A DNA stretch of 64,000 nt. Source: Leishmania martiniquensis (Eukaryota > Euglenozoa > Kinetoplastea > Trypanosomatida > Trypanosomatidae). Shown piece after piece: positions 11,101-20,288 of the stretch (position 1 is its first letter; each line of letters begins with the position of its first letter). The notes below the pieces were generated by a model. The model had not been told where the DNA came from, ran no database searches, and saw only the letters and a list, made by a program, of their open reading frames with translations. Location of the stretch: assembly GCF_017916325.1 (NCBI RefSeq), contig NC_090158.1, forward strand, positions 430,001 to 494,000. The letters run 5' to 3'. A program made the position numbers and the translations under genes.

Positions 11101-14100
11101 ACAGTGATGGCGTTGTCAATGAGGGTGCGGTCCATGTCCACCAGAATCGCCTTCTCCTCTCGCAGGTGCCGCCATAGAGGGGCAACGTAGTGGGTGAAGC
11201 CAGTCACGACGTAAACGGTGCGCTGAACCACCTCCTGTGGAGACGGCACCTCAGTCGCCTCGGCGTCAGAGCGATACCGCCCTGTGCATCGCCTCGGCTG
11301 CGTACCCTCGTCAGTCCCATCGCCGGCACCGGTGAAGTCGGTATCCAAGGCTGAGTGGAGCGACGCCTGTGGCCACACTCGAGGCGCCAGCGTCATCGCA
11401 GCAATCGGGCGGCCATGGGTGTGGTCGACAAGGAGGCAGTCGAGGCACCGTGATCGGGCCAAACGAAACTCGCTCTTAAGCAGCTCGCAACGCCACTGCT
11501 TGTAGTCATTCGCGGGGAGCTTCGGCCACCGCGACTTGGGCACTTGAGGAGACTCTGAGCGGTGCGCATGGTCGTGGCGGTGCGCCGCGCCGCCGGCAAC
11601 CCCTTCCGCAGCGCGGGATGCGCTGACGCTGGCTGGGTCTGCCATGGGCAGCACAGCTGGGTCGCTACTAGGGTCCGTTGGTGACTCTCCAGCCTCCTCT
11701 TCATGCGAGATGTCGCCCTGGGACCAGTGGACAATGCCGCACGCGCCTACGTGCAGGTGAGTGTCAAAGGCAAAGGGGCTTCGCTCATCACGGGAGAGCG
11801 TGCCGAATTCAACACGAAAGCCGCGCCCTCGTGCGGCAGCAGTGGCAGCTGCCATCCACGGGTTCACGGTTGTAAGCCACCTCGACTTCGACAATGTACC
11901 AGCTGGCGTCGCTGCTGCGGCACCGGCACACAGGGAGTAGCCTGCGTTGTGCACGTCGCCTCCCGAGCGCGCGCCAGGCTTGCTCGCCGATGCGGTAGAC
12001 GCCGAAGCCGGTGGCGGTGGCGTGGGGCAGCGCTGATGGAGCACGTCATGGTAGCCAGTGTGGGCACGGCTCTCCCGCACCCCACACACCACCACCTCCG
12101 TGGCCTCGCGCAGAGCTTCAAAGAGCAGCTCTTTGCCGCGTGCATTGACCGTCGTGAAAGGGGGGAAGAGCGGTAGGCGCCCACGCCCCTCACCGCCTTC
12201 CTCCGCCTCCGTTGCCGAAGGCTCATCCGCGTCCTCCTCCGTTGTCTCACCTTCCCCCTCCGCTGGCGGCCCTCGCTTTGTCTGCCGCTCTTCAACCTGC
12301 GCAGCACGCCGGCGCTTGCGCCGCCTCGAGCCCGACCTCGCTGACGCAAGGCTCGCCTCGTCGGCGACCTCGATGGTGCCAACCGTGCAGTGCAGAAGGC
12401 GCAAGGGAAGCCGAACACTATTTCTCGCTTCGTTGGCTTTACATGCGTTGGTGGGCGAGTACCGTGATGACTGCGACCTTGCACCTGGTGGCGACTTGTC
12501 TCTTGCCTCTGTGCCTGGAGCTGCACGAGCCATTCCACTCGGCACTCCCCTCAGACCACCCGCTCCTGTGGTGTGGTCGGCCAGCGGTGCTGTCGGCTGC
12601 TGAAGATGGCACTCCGCCCCTCCCTCCCCCAGGCCCTCTGCGTCGCCGACGACGCTGTTGGAGGCAGACCATGTCCTCGACTGCACCTCTTCATGTCGCG
12701 TGTGGCTTGGCTGGCGTATCCACGAGGGATCGATGTAGGCGCTTCGGTCCTGACCGCGCAGGCTCCAGAACTGCAGCCGTGCGTAGAGCTCTGCAGCAAA
12801 CGCCATGTCCCCCTCTGATGGCTCCACCGCTGTCACGCCGGCAGCACCCGACCCGCATAGTCGGCGGCAGGAAGACGTGCCCTTCTCTTTGGCAGCAGTG
12901 CTTTCCTGTGCGCCGTCGTAGAGTTCGCCCTCCTCGAGATCTAGTGGCGTAAGCGCCGGCTCTTCCATCCGCGGCACTTCAGCACCTTGAGCCGTGCCAG
13001 CGACCCTGTACTCTGCCAAGGCAACTGCAGCACTGGCTCCCCGAGCGCGCGAGCTCACGCGGCCACGCCGCGCATCTGCCGGCTCACCTGCATGTGCTGG
13101 CAGCGGCGCCGGGGGAGGGCTGGGCCACCTAGCCTCGATCGACTGAGCACGAGGACGAGCACCTTCATCAACGCCGCGGCCACTGCGTCCGACCCCCGCG
13201 CGTCTTTCATGCCCGCTCCCCGGCGGCAGTAGAACGTGCTGCTCAAAGTATGAGAGAGGAAAGTCCGCGTGTGGGGTGCACAGCGCGCATGACCGAGGAG
13301 GCAGTTCCCATGCGCTGTCTCCTGCCCGCGTGTTGGGGCGTTGTCGACGTAAATGGCGAAGCTCGAAGAAATCAGGCGTCGCCGCCGACGTGAAGGGCGA
13401 CAACGCCGCAGTCGCTCTGCCCGCCGCACCGCCGCCCCCCTTTGTGGTGCCATCCGCCCCAAAGCTGCAAAGTAGGGAGTGCATCACAACAAAAACCTGC
13501 GTGTTGGTGCTGCCGCCGCCGAAAACGTCCCCGTCTACTGCCGCCGCATCCTCCTCCTCCTCTGCGTCCCACTCATCATCCCGGTCTGTTATACGATCGG
13601 AGTACTCAGCGCCGAGCCCTCGGCGGCGCGGCAGACGGCGAAAGCAATGAACCCTCTCTGCCTCATCATCATCATTGAGACCGCGGAAGGCAGCAGTGGA
13701 GGAAGAAGAGGTGGCGAGGGACGCGGATGACGAGCTCCGAAGTGGCAGACGCGCCGCGTTCGTGATGGGGTGTGTGGCTGAGGCAATGCAACGCGTTGAG
13801 AGTAAACCACTGGCAGCGAGCCGGCTGCGATCAGTGTGAGGCGGGCTGAGTGCAGGAGCACGCGAGCATTCCGCGTCGATGTTGTCCTCATGGACAACAG
13901 CTCCGTCGTCTGGTAAGGCGCTTCCGACCCCTTGCAGTTGGCGGGTAAGGGGTGAGCATGATGGCGCTGCATCCTCCCGTGCGGCTCCCGACTGCGCCGA
14001 AGCACCAGATCCCGAGGCCGCGCTGTTGCGAGCGTCTGGAAACATCGGCGGTGTTAACGCGGGGCACGCTGGCGCCGTGGTCGCTGCGGTAGATCCTTCC

Positions 14101-16796
14101 CCAGACGCGGCAGCACGAACGCTCCCGCTGGAGGAGTGGTCGAGCGACGCCGAAAGCGCCTCCGCGGGCGGCCGCTTCACAAGTGCTGAGGGTGCCTGCT
14201 CGTTGAGCGAGCGCCCTTGCGTCTGAGCTGCGGCAATCGGAGACGGATGCGCTGCAACGCGAAGTGTCGCGCTACTCCACGCGGGTGCTGCCGCGGGTGT
14301 CGGCTCGATGGGCACTGCTGGGGGATACAGAACCTTCAGTGCATGCGGCCGTTGAAGAGGCATGCCGTGTGGACTGCCGCTCGGCGGTGCCGATGTCAGA
14401 GACGACAGTGGCGCGTGTGCTCCTGCCTGCGGCGGCACCCTTTGTGGCGGCTTCGCTTCCTCAACGAGGCGGCACTCGCCACTGTCGCTGTACTCGCTGG
14501 CGTCGCGCCTGAGTCGCCGTGCGTCATCTGCCCCGAGAACCCTGATCCCCTGTGCTCGCGCCGGCAGAGTCAGCTCCTTCGTGTGAGGGCCGTGGGCGTG
14601 GAGGCGCAATAGGCGAAGGCGGCCCCGCAGGCCTTTGATTGCTGGGGTCAGCGCAGCTGCTGCGGACACGGAGTTGGAGAGCTGTGCCCTTGTGTCGACG
14701 CCTGCAACCTTATCGGCCTCTTCTCCCTCGTCATACGATGTGGATGCAGTTGCAGTTGCCTCTGCAGATCGGCGTGACACGTGAGCGAGGTGCAGATCCT
14801 CCTCATCCGCAGTCGCTGCCGTCGACCCCTCGCTCCCCTCGTCCGCGCTCTCGTCGCTCTCCGCCTCCGCCATTGCCTCTCGAAGCAACGCCTCGGTGTC
14901 GTGGCAGCGGACAAAGATAAATTTGTGGTTGCCAAAGCACATGGCACTGCAATCGCACGCACCGACAGCACGGCGGGCGATGACTACGTAAAAGAGACCG
15001 AAATACCCCTCAGACGACTCGTTGTCGACGCGCTCGACTACACCTGCGCCACCTCTGCTCACTCCGCCCTGGGCCCCTTTCTCATCCGGCGTGACAGGGT
15101 GCGGTATCGCCTGCTCGTCGTCTTCGCTCCGAACGTGCTGGGCGAGCACGACGCAACGCGACATGAGGGCGAAGGCGCAGTGCGTCGGGTCAAATGAGAG
15201 GCACGCCTGCAGAAACGAGCGTAACAGCATCGGCACCGCGAGCACGCGGTCGCTGAAGGTGTCGCTGGAGCTGAGCTCAAAGGAACTCTGACTGCTGCCA
15301 GCTGAGGCAGGCCGCGGCGCAGCCGCACCGTCACCATTGCTGCCTTCGCGGTCTGCCCCGGCAGCCGCAGTGCATCCACCCACGTTGGCGAAAGGCGCAC
15401 AGTTCTCCGCAGGGACGGCGCTCTCAGCAGCGGCTGTAGACGATGACGCCGGAGGATCGAGCAAGCCGCTGTGTTTCGTTGCCGGCGAGGCCACAACGAC
15501 GCCCGAGCCGCCGCTGCCGCTGCGCCTCCTTGTGTCAGGGGACGGGCCCGCAGCAATGCGAGGGCGGCATAGCACATGGCGCAGAAGCCGCAGATCTGCT
15601 GCTACCTGCACTGCAGCTTGGTGTTGACGTGCGTACCAGAGAGAGCCGTCCCCCTGGTGCGCCGACGCGCTGCGGTGGCGCTGACGACGGCCGTGGTGAG
15701 ACCCCGCCTGCCTCGCCCCAGCACCGCTACGGCGCATCGCGAAGAGCGACGGCGAGAGCCAGCGATATAGCACCAAGTCGTGGTAGCTTGCCTCTACCGT
15801 GACCTGCAGATACTGTTGATACAGGGCGTTGATGACGAGGCCGCGAATATGCTCCACATTCTGTCCTGCCCTGTCCTCCGCCTCCTGCGCGCCGCACCAC
15901 AGGTGCTGAAGGGTCATTTGCAGAAAGCGCCGATGCCACCTTCGCGCCGATCGGTCGTGGCGGACGCTGCGGTGGCGATCTAAGAGCGCCCGTGAAAGCG
16001 GTGTAACTCCTCCATCAGCTCGCAGGTGTCTGCTGCATGACATGGGCGAGCTGAAGCGAAGAGACGCCGGCATGCCGTCGCCTCTAGGAGCGTGGGTGCG
16101 CGGCGGCGGCGGCTTACGGGCTCGCTGATTTTCTCCACCTGCGGTCCAGCTCGCTGTCGCAGACGTCGCCTCTCGGGTCAGACGGCGACGCTTATGCAAA
16201 GCGGCTACCGAATCGAAAAGTACACCAGCGGCCGAGGGTGGCACACACGATGCAGTCGCTGCTGCGGTGGCTGGCATGGAGCTGCTCCGTTTTTTTTGCT
16301 CTCGTTCTCGCCTTCGAAGTGAGCGTCTCGGCACCGTGACGAATCCTCGGCCGCCTTCGGTAGTCTTCCCCCTTGGCGACGGAGGCCGCAAACTGGACGC
16401 ATCGGGGCCCCTCCACTGTTGGTGAATGGCCCACACCAGCGCGTGCTCATACCGAGTCCGCGCAACTGCAGCCGCTGTGACTGCCTGCCACGCCCCGACG
16501 AGCCGCCGCGAGAGATTCAGGATTGCCTTTGTGTAGTCTGGAAGGAGAGTCGTGGCGCTGCTGAGCTCCGCGAGTACGTAACTAAACACCTGCAGTCGGC
16601 GTGTGCTGATCCGCAACGGCGGGGTAGGCTGCCCGCCGCTCTCATCATGTTGTCTGAAGGCATCTCGGTTGCCACCTCCGTGGCGCGGGAGGCGTGTCAC
16701 GAGGGCACCATGGCCGGTAGAATCACAGGGGCTTGGAGAAAATGATGAAGTACGCGCGTCTCCAGTAAGAATCCTTGCAGAAGGGTGAGGCTCCAT
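8160..16796 (-). CDS. Giant protein with FCP1/NLI-like HAD phosphatase core
   Basis: 2878 residues, ATG at 16796. Most of the chain is low-complexity Ser/Ala/Pro/Gly-rich, but one ordered region carries HAD superfamily motifs. Motif I is VDMDRTLIDN near residue 1885 (DxDxT/V nucleophile), a downstream VRPGVRQFLY block near 2150 leads to motif II-like LVTKSS, and the motif IV pair is VVDDAPQVW near 2322. This spacing and the RPG(V)xxFL block are typical of FCP1/SCP-type CTD phosphatases. The candidate motifs are split by a large ~250-residue Ser/Ala-rich insert between motif I and the RPG block. A CLYGSKCLKC cysteine cluster follows near 2370. The N-terminal ~600 residues contain helical, Arg/His-rich segments of unknown function. 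Role as an RNA polymerase II CTD phosphatase is inference; the trypanosomatid CTD lacks heptads. The frame is uninterrupted over 8.6 kb. Confidence 0.85.
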   Translation of the reverse strand: MEPHPSARILTGDARTSSFSPSPCDSTGHGALVTRLPRHGGGNRDAFRQHDESGGQPTPPLRISTRRLQVFSYVLAELSSATTLLPDYTKAILNLSRRLVGAWQAVTAAAVARTRYEHALVWAIHQQWRGPDASSLRPPSPRGKTTEGGRGFVTVPRRSLRRREREQKKRSSSMPATAAATASCVPPSAAGVLFDSVAALHKRRRLTREATSATASWTAGGENQRARKPPPPRTHAPRGDGMPASLRFSSPMSCSRHLRADGGVTPLSRALLDRHRSVRHDRSARRWHRRFLQMTLQHLWCGAQEAEDRAGQNVEHIRGLVINALYQQYLQVTVEASYHDLVLYRWLSPSLFAMRRSGAGARQAGSHHGRRQRHRSASAHQGDGSLWYARQHQAAVQVAADLRLLRHVLCRPRIAAGPSPDTRRRSGSGGSGVVVASPATKHSGLLDPPASSSTAAAESAVPAENCAPFANVGGCTAAAGADREGSNGDGAAAPRPASAGSSQSSFELSSSDTFSDRVLAVPMLLRSFLQACLSFDPTHCAFALMSRCVVLAQHVRSEDDEQAIPHPVTPDEKGAQGGVSRGGAGVVERVDNESSEGYFGLFYVVIARRAVGACDCSAMCFGNHKFIFVRCHDTEALLREAMAEAESDESADEGSEGSTAATADEEDLHLAHVSRRSAEATATASTSYDEGEEADKVAGVDTRAQLSNSVSAAAALTPAIKGLRGRLRLLRLHAHGPHTKELTLPARAQGIRVLGADDARRLRRDASEYSDSGECRLVEEAKPPQRVPPQAGAHAPLSSLTSAPPSGSPHGMPLQRPHALKVLYPPAVPIEPTPAAAPAWSSATLRVAAHPSPIAAAQTQGRSLNEQAPSALVKRPPAEALSASLDHSSSGSVRAAASGEGSTAATTAPACPALTPPMFPDARNSAASGSGASAQSGAAREDAAPSCSPLTRQLQGVGSALPDDGAVVHEDNIDAECSRAPALSPPHTDRSRLAASGLLSTRCIASATHPITNAARLPLRSSSSASLATSSSSTAAFRGLNDDDEAERVHCFRRLPRRRGLGAEYSDRITDRDDEWDAEEEEDAAAVDGDVFGGGSTNTQVFVVMHSLLCSFGADGTTKGGGGAAGRATAALSPFTSAATPDFFELRHLRRQRPNTRAGDSAWELPPRSCALCTPHADFPLSYFEQHVLLPPGSGHERRAGVGRSGRGVDEGARPRAQSIEARWPSPPPAPLPAHAGEPADARRGRVSSRARGASAAVALAEYRVAGTAQGAEVPRMEEPALTPLDLEEGELYDGAQESTAAKEKGTSSCRRLCGSGAAGVTAVEPSEGDMAFAAELYARLQFWSLRGQDRSAYIDPSWIRQPSHTRHEEVQSRTWSASNSVVGDAEGLGEGGAECHLQQPTAPLADHTTGAGGLRGVPSGMARAAPGTEARDKSPPGARSQSSRYSPTNACKANEARNSVRLPLRLLHCTVGTIEVADEASLASARSGSRRRKRRRAAQVEERQTKRGPPAEGEGETTEEDADEPSATEAEEGGEGRGRLPLFPPFTTVNARGKELLFEALREATEVVVCGVRESRAHTGYHDVLHQRCPTPPPPASASTASASKPGARSGGDVHNAGYSLCAGAAAATPAGTLSKSRWLTTVNPWMAAATAAARGRGFRVEFGTLSRDERSPFAFDTHLHVGACGIVHWSQGDISHEEEAGESPTDPSSDPAVLPMADPASVSASRAAEGVAGGAAHRHDHAHRSESPQVPKSRWPKLPANDYKQWRCELLKSEFRLARSRCLDCLLVDHTHGRPIAAMTLAPRVWPQASLHSALDTDFTGAGDGTDEGTQPRRCTGRYRSDAEATEVPSPQEVVQRTVYVVTGFTHYVAPLWRHLREEKAILVDMDRTLIDNAITVRSAAERQRHIRLLRRVMAVAEGVVAASNPCLLWHRHMAPSSAFFADGPLRLGRNDAARLTKEELAEAVVRGVGEEQGDVWCHGEGVHQRYGGRTLPFVENFTEALEDDGVLRPTIRPRPLHSSESTAFHTKAAAGASPSSSGGLLHRFMRRTASQRQRLGIVHYEECGAVKYTAGHLRALGRNSANSASSKSSRDHHCSSFDNFDTRERSSALSEDTDVFRPNSEEAAATAADTTVATPDRYFLDVVYVRPGVRQFLYRVATQWNIPLVLVTKSSRSRTEAILRQVLDPHRVLFPDMQSSVVTADEMLRWSDEDAVPLDAVDEDEGAREEPSTDLADHGEGVPVQQSSSASSGVCHIGQVCLVPLHTAAPTSTTERIARCRKATLRVVRCTLDAAAMATARRAWRAPAWCDWPNRLPKPRSIAVVDDAPQVWAESDWPCTVSVSPYTLARVDPQVYFSRRGYAASLVLSCLYGSKCLKCSEGVLRRPEWQEAAMAPSSFSPHTPSASLSTGASPGLGAYNWPHCVCVCPPGHLRDISRAEEGAPAGYHNTSDSGTASDLSASVSAMLRALLWRMPNKATLRGSQQPLLLPASEGPVATEMAGEAKGAEGQTGAARRGDCRRRRRPLHMDDLGATIAPAGKGFSGVFATAECAGRRATTRLATWTPAAASGGIGRGARLQQLDPDGSGADAPPPSPSLRMPADATDPTFTSASVSDSARSASSPSCTSSPSLSATASSSSSMPFAWGGRFSQTAANHMGDTGSNTPSTIITAASMPPTPIAFRATSEPWRESKVPDGEAEADADEQQPSRLSAGNLCASTALSGETTVGEEDFMLLAPGQGGCTAANTIRYGAPHLSSNDVGDVIPLGLQAAPSMAAPLCTPGGPSDSFGDVGGGDFAPSVDVDSLSTGSSNASWVSGSIASVPAEDVVPMPSAPETFTEGLTVDADQPAPPEIYELELQSPWRYRLNGPRDEVEDVTPL

Positions 16797-17005
16797 GCCG
16801 TTCAGCTGTGCACCGCCGTCGTCGGGTGTATGTGCCCATCCATCCGCAGCGCGTCAGTCTGCAGCTACCCCACCGGCACCAAAGGCAGCGAAACGAGAGA
16901 GCTGACTGGTATGCGTGAGTAGGACGGTGTCGAGAGGACAGGTGTTCTGTGTGCGTCGTGACGAGAGCAGCCAGAGAGGAGGAGGAGAGGTCGGCAGGGA
17001 TGACG

Positions 17006-17024
17006 CTGAAGAGGAGAGGAGAGG
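17006..17024 (-). promoter_or_regulatory. Candidate trans-splice acceptor of the giant phosphatase gene
   Basis: The minus strand reads CTCTCCTCTCCTCTTCAG with AG at 17007-17006, about 210 nt upstream of the ATG at 16796. Confidence 0.5.
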
Positions 17025-17607
17025 CATATCATTAAAGTAAAAAAAGATCGAAAGGCTCACGGAGGTAGAGCGAGCGACCTACGCATACACCCCTTTCGTT
17101 GCGCATCTCCATGTCTGTGCCTGTGTGTGTGTGTGCAGACGTGGAAAGAGCGCCTCTCTTCTTCGCTCGGCGTCTCACGTTCTGTACTGTCAAGGGCTGC
17201 GCACGCGCGCTTCGGTGGGAAAGTGCAACGTGCACAAGCACGCCATCACCTCCACCTGGCTGCCAGCAGTGCAACGCAGAGAGCAGAAAAGGGAAGAACT
17301 TCCTATTCCTCACCGCTGCAAGTACCACTCTTGTCACCGCCACGGAGTGTTAAGCGGCTCCCACTGCCACCCACCGCAGCCGCCACGCCCGCACGATTTT
17401 GGCGTGCAACGCAACGAGCGAGCACACGGCACCACCAATATCCCAGCCCCAGCGAGGCTTCCACTTAGCGAAGCATGTCCTCCAGCACACGCCACTCGCC
17501 TTCGTGAAGCAGCAGCACCTCCCCTAGTCTTTCTCTCGCCGCAAGGTATTCGGCTAGCACCAGCGAGCGCACCGCCGTAGCCGTTTCCACCTCCTCCCGC
17601 CCCACGG

Positions 17608-17949
17608 CTAGCAGGCTGGGATGCGGCGGAGCGGCTGTGAAGAGAAGCCGCTCCGTCGTACGATTGATGAGCCCTTCACGTCTCCAGCACGGTTAGTTGT
17701 CGAGCCACCGCAGTCCGCAGTGCTGACGCTCCCTTCGCCGCTGCCCCCTTTCAGTTTGAAGGATCCATATCGGCGGCGACGGTGCAGTGCGGTGGAAGCT
17801 GAGGACGCGTTCACGCTATCCAAATCGTCGGCCGTGGGTGCGGGCATGGAGAGGGTGAAGGAGGATGGCGTCGATAACGGTTGCTGCAGTAAAGTTTGCT
17901 GCGTGTCAGAGCCTCCAGCCGCGGAAATCCGTCTCTCCGCAGCGTGCAT
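17608..17949 (-). CDS. Small hypothetical protein (doubtful)
   Basis: 113 residues from an ATG at 17949, Ser/Thr/Arg-rich, no recognised domain. Support is indirect: composition is balanced rather than low-complexity, codon usage looks plausible, and a strong polypyrimidine tract with AG (18181-18217) lies about 230 nt upstream. A second acceptor near 17006 serves the next gene, so a separate mRNA between the two is expected. It could equally be a non-coding transcript or a long UTR. Confidence 0.35.
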   Translation of the reverse strand: MHAAERRISAAGGSDTQQTLLQQPLSTPSSFTLSMPAPTADDLDSVNASSASTALHRRRRYGSFKLKGGSGEGSVSTADCGGSTTNRAGDVKGSSIVRRSGFSSQPLRRIPAC

Positions 17950-18180
17950 CCATGCACCCCACCTTCGTCCTCCACACCCGCCTTGAGCCGCTTCTTCCGC
18001 GCAGACGGCACTGCCAGTGCCCCGCCGCTAGGGAGAAGGCGATCTCAGTTGATCAGCGTCTGCGCTGAGCTTGGCGACACCTCGCTAACACACACACACA
18101 CACGCATATTCGACCCCTAGCCGTCCCCACTCGCCTTAGAACAAAGCGGCTTAAGAAGTGCTGAACTGCAGGTCAGAAAG

Positions 18181-18217
18181 CTGTTTCGGAGGAGCGAAAG
18201 AGAAGGGGGGGGGGGGC
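18181..18217 (-). promoter_or_regulatory. Polypyrimidine tract with candidate trans-splice acceptor
   Basis: The minus strand has an 11-C run followed by CTTCTCTTTCGCTCCTCC and AACAG, with AG at 18182-18181. It lies upstream of the doubtful 113-residue ORF and would also direct polyadenylation of the upstream gene at 18922-19395. Confidence 0.5.
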
Positions 18218-18921
18218 AAAGCAGCGGCAGAGAGCGGTGCGCGTGTGAGATGCCGATGCAGTCTAGAGGGCCGGTGGCAATCTCGTCGCCGTTTCACGCA
18301 CGGCCGGCATCTGCTCTTTCCAGAGAGACAAAAAAGGAAAGATTCGCAAGCGAGAGTTGAGCGTGAGCGTCTTGTGTAGGCAAGTGCGCATGTATGCGGA
18401 TGCACGGCGCTATAGAAGCACGTCTTGCTTAGAAGAGACACCCTCCACGTGCGTGGCGGAGGCGGAGAGTAGGAGAAGCAGCAGACGCTCAGCGACCAGA
18501 GAGGGAAGCGGAAGAGAAAGGGAGAGAGAACATCGTCCTGCGCCAAAGAGGCACCGCACAGCTCAGCACAGCACACACATAGTAGATAGAGACGCACAGT
18601 ACGCTAAAAAGCGGAGATTTGGCCACACATGCGCGCGGAGAGTGTTCCCGTCCTGTTCTGCACTACTCCTCCATTCCTCCATCCTCCTCCCCAGAGCACA
18701 TGTGCATTTCCCACGCGCAGTAGCGGGCCCATACCCTCGCGAGTGTGACGTGAATCGGCCGGTGATGCAGCGTCGCTTCAGCTTTCGTTTTTTTCTTTGT
18801 TAATGCCCCCTTACCGCCTATCAGCGAGCCCGAGAACAAGCAAACTGTTTCCCAAGCCTTTGCGCCGTGCGGGCGCTCACGAACAACCGCGCCACTGCCG
18901 GGAGAAGATATACCAAGGAGC

Positions 18922-19395
18922 TCAAGATGGACGCCTGAGCAGCTCACTGAGCCTTGCTGCCTCCTCGCGTTGGCGCCGAACCTCCACCTCGTCTGCAACG
19001 GCGTGCAGCTTGCCGATGATCTCTCGCTTCACGCGCATAAGCTGGTACGCCGGGAGCTCCTTGGACGTGTCGCACTCCATCAAGCTAAGCACTTCGCGGG
19101 CGTTCTCGCTCATGGAGTGGGCCTTCGCACCCACCGCCGGTGGTAGCAGAACACCGCAGACAACGCCGAAGTACACGGTGGCTCCGAGTAGCACGCCAAG
19201 CGTCAAGTTCGCCACGATGCTGTTCCGCTCGAGAAAGCGATCAAGCTGCACCTTACGTCGGTAATACCAGTGATGGCGGCGCAGGATGGGATCTAAGATG
19301 TACCAGAACGTGTAGGTCGCCCACTTGACGGTGGCGGTGGTTTGGTGGCCGATGTCCGGGATGCGGGACCGTAGCGGCACGGAGGGCAAAAACAT
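18922..19395 (-). CDS. Small conserved-looking membrane protein, function unknown
   Basis: 157 residues, ATG at 19395. One clear hydrophobic segment spans about residues 63-88 (LTLGVLLGATVYFGVVCGVL). It is preceded by an aromatic/basic stretch (TFWYILDPILRRHHWYYRRK) and followed by a charged C-terminal helix with Glu/Arg repeats. The layout suggests a small single-pass membrane protein, possibly mitochondrial inner membrane. I do not recognise the family. Biased third positions and the uninterrupted frame support it as a real gene. Confidence 0.75.
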   Translation of the reverse strand: MFLPSVPLRSRIPDIGHQTTATVKWATYTFWYILDPILRRHHWYYRRKVQLDRFLERNSIVANLTLGVLLGATVYFGVVCGVLLPPAVGAKAHSMSENAREVLSLMECDTSKELPAYQLMRVKREIIGKLHAVADEVEVRRQREEAARLSELLRRPS

Positions 19396-20288
19396 TTTCC
19401 TCTTTGCCCCCTTTCGTGTGTGTGCGTGTCAAGTACTTCCGCTCAATCACGCGCGTCGAATCTCGTACAGCGACAGCAACGCAAGCGCGTGCCAGGGCTT
19501 TTAGCGGATATGCTCTCCGTGTAAGCGGCAACGGTGAGAATTGGGGGGAGAGGCCGAGAGGTCGGCGCGCTCGGCACCAACGCACAGAAGCAACCGTCTT
19601 CCTCTACTTGAGCGCCTCTCGGCTCGCGGGTGCTTCACCAGAGGGCTCCCCTCGAGTACCGCACAGATGCACAACCCGCAACGAATGCGATGGGCGCTGT
19701 TGCGCCTTGGCTATGTTGCGTTTCGAATCCTTCTCAGGTCCAGCTCGTGCCTCCTTGTGGTATGTGTAGGGAGGGTATGTCACTCCGCGTGCACGGACGT
19801 GCAGAAATGGCGCACTGTGTCGACAACGGCAAGCGTACCGCGCGGGGCGCTAGAGAAAACAGCACAGATGGTGAACACGAGGAGCGGTGCGGGAAGGGTA
19901 AGGGTAGAGAAAGCTACCACAGTGAAGAGGGCGGAGGCGACACGCGACAAGACATGCGTGGTGGCCACTCCCCCAGCAGACAAGGACAGAGACTGCCAAA
20001 GAGTAAGAGCGGCCACTGCCGTCTTCGAGCCCCAGTTTTTGGCGAGGGGATTTTTTTGGTGCTTCTTTTTGCTATCAGAGGGCTTCGTTAAGGCGTACGA
20101 ATGGTGGGAAGAGGGGGTGGGAATGAGGGAGCCGTCCGTCCCACGCGCACAGTCACCCTTAAGAAGACGCGCAGATGTGTGCAGCGAAACGACAAAAGAG
20201 GGCGAAGGAACGCAACAACGAACAGAGAAAGAGGAGAGCAAAGAAAAAAAATCGATGCCCTTACAACAGGGGGGGCACCGTTCGCGTC
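19396..20288. other. Intergenic region downstream of leucyl aminopeptidase
   Basis: About 0.9 kb. A pyrimidine-rich tract on the minus strand (about 19535-19560) may provide the acceptor for the membrane-protein gene. No gene seen. Confidence 0.6.

Larger units (their letters stand above)
16797..18921. other. Intergenic region with one doubtful ORF
   Basis: About 2.1 kb. It contains two splice-acceptor-like sites (17006, 18181), the doubtful ORF at 17608-17949 and a CA run at about 18090. Nothing else is supported. Confidence 0.6.
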
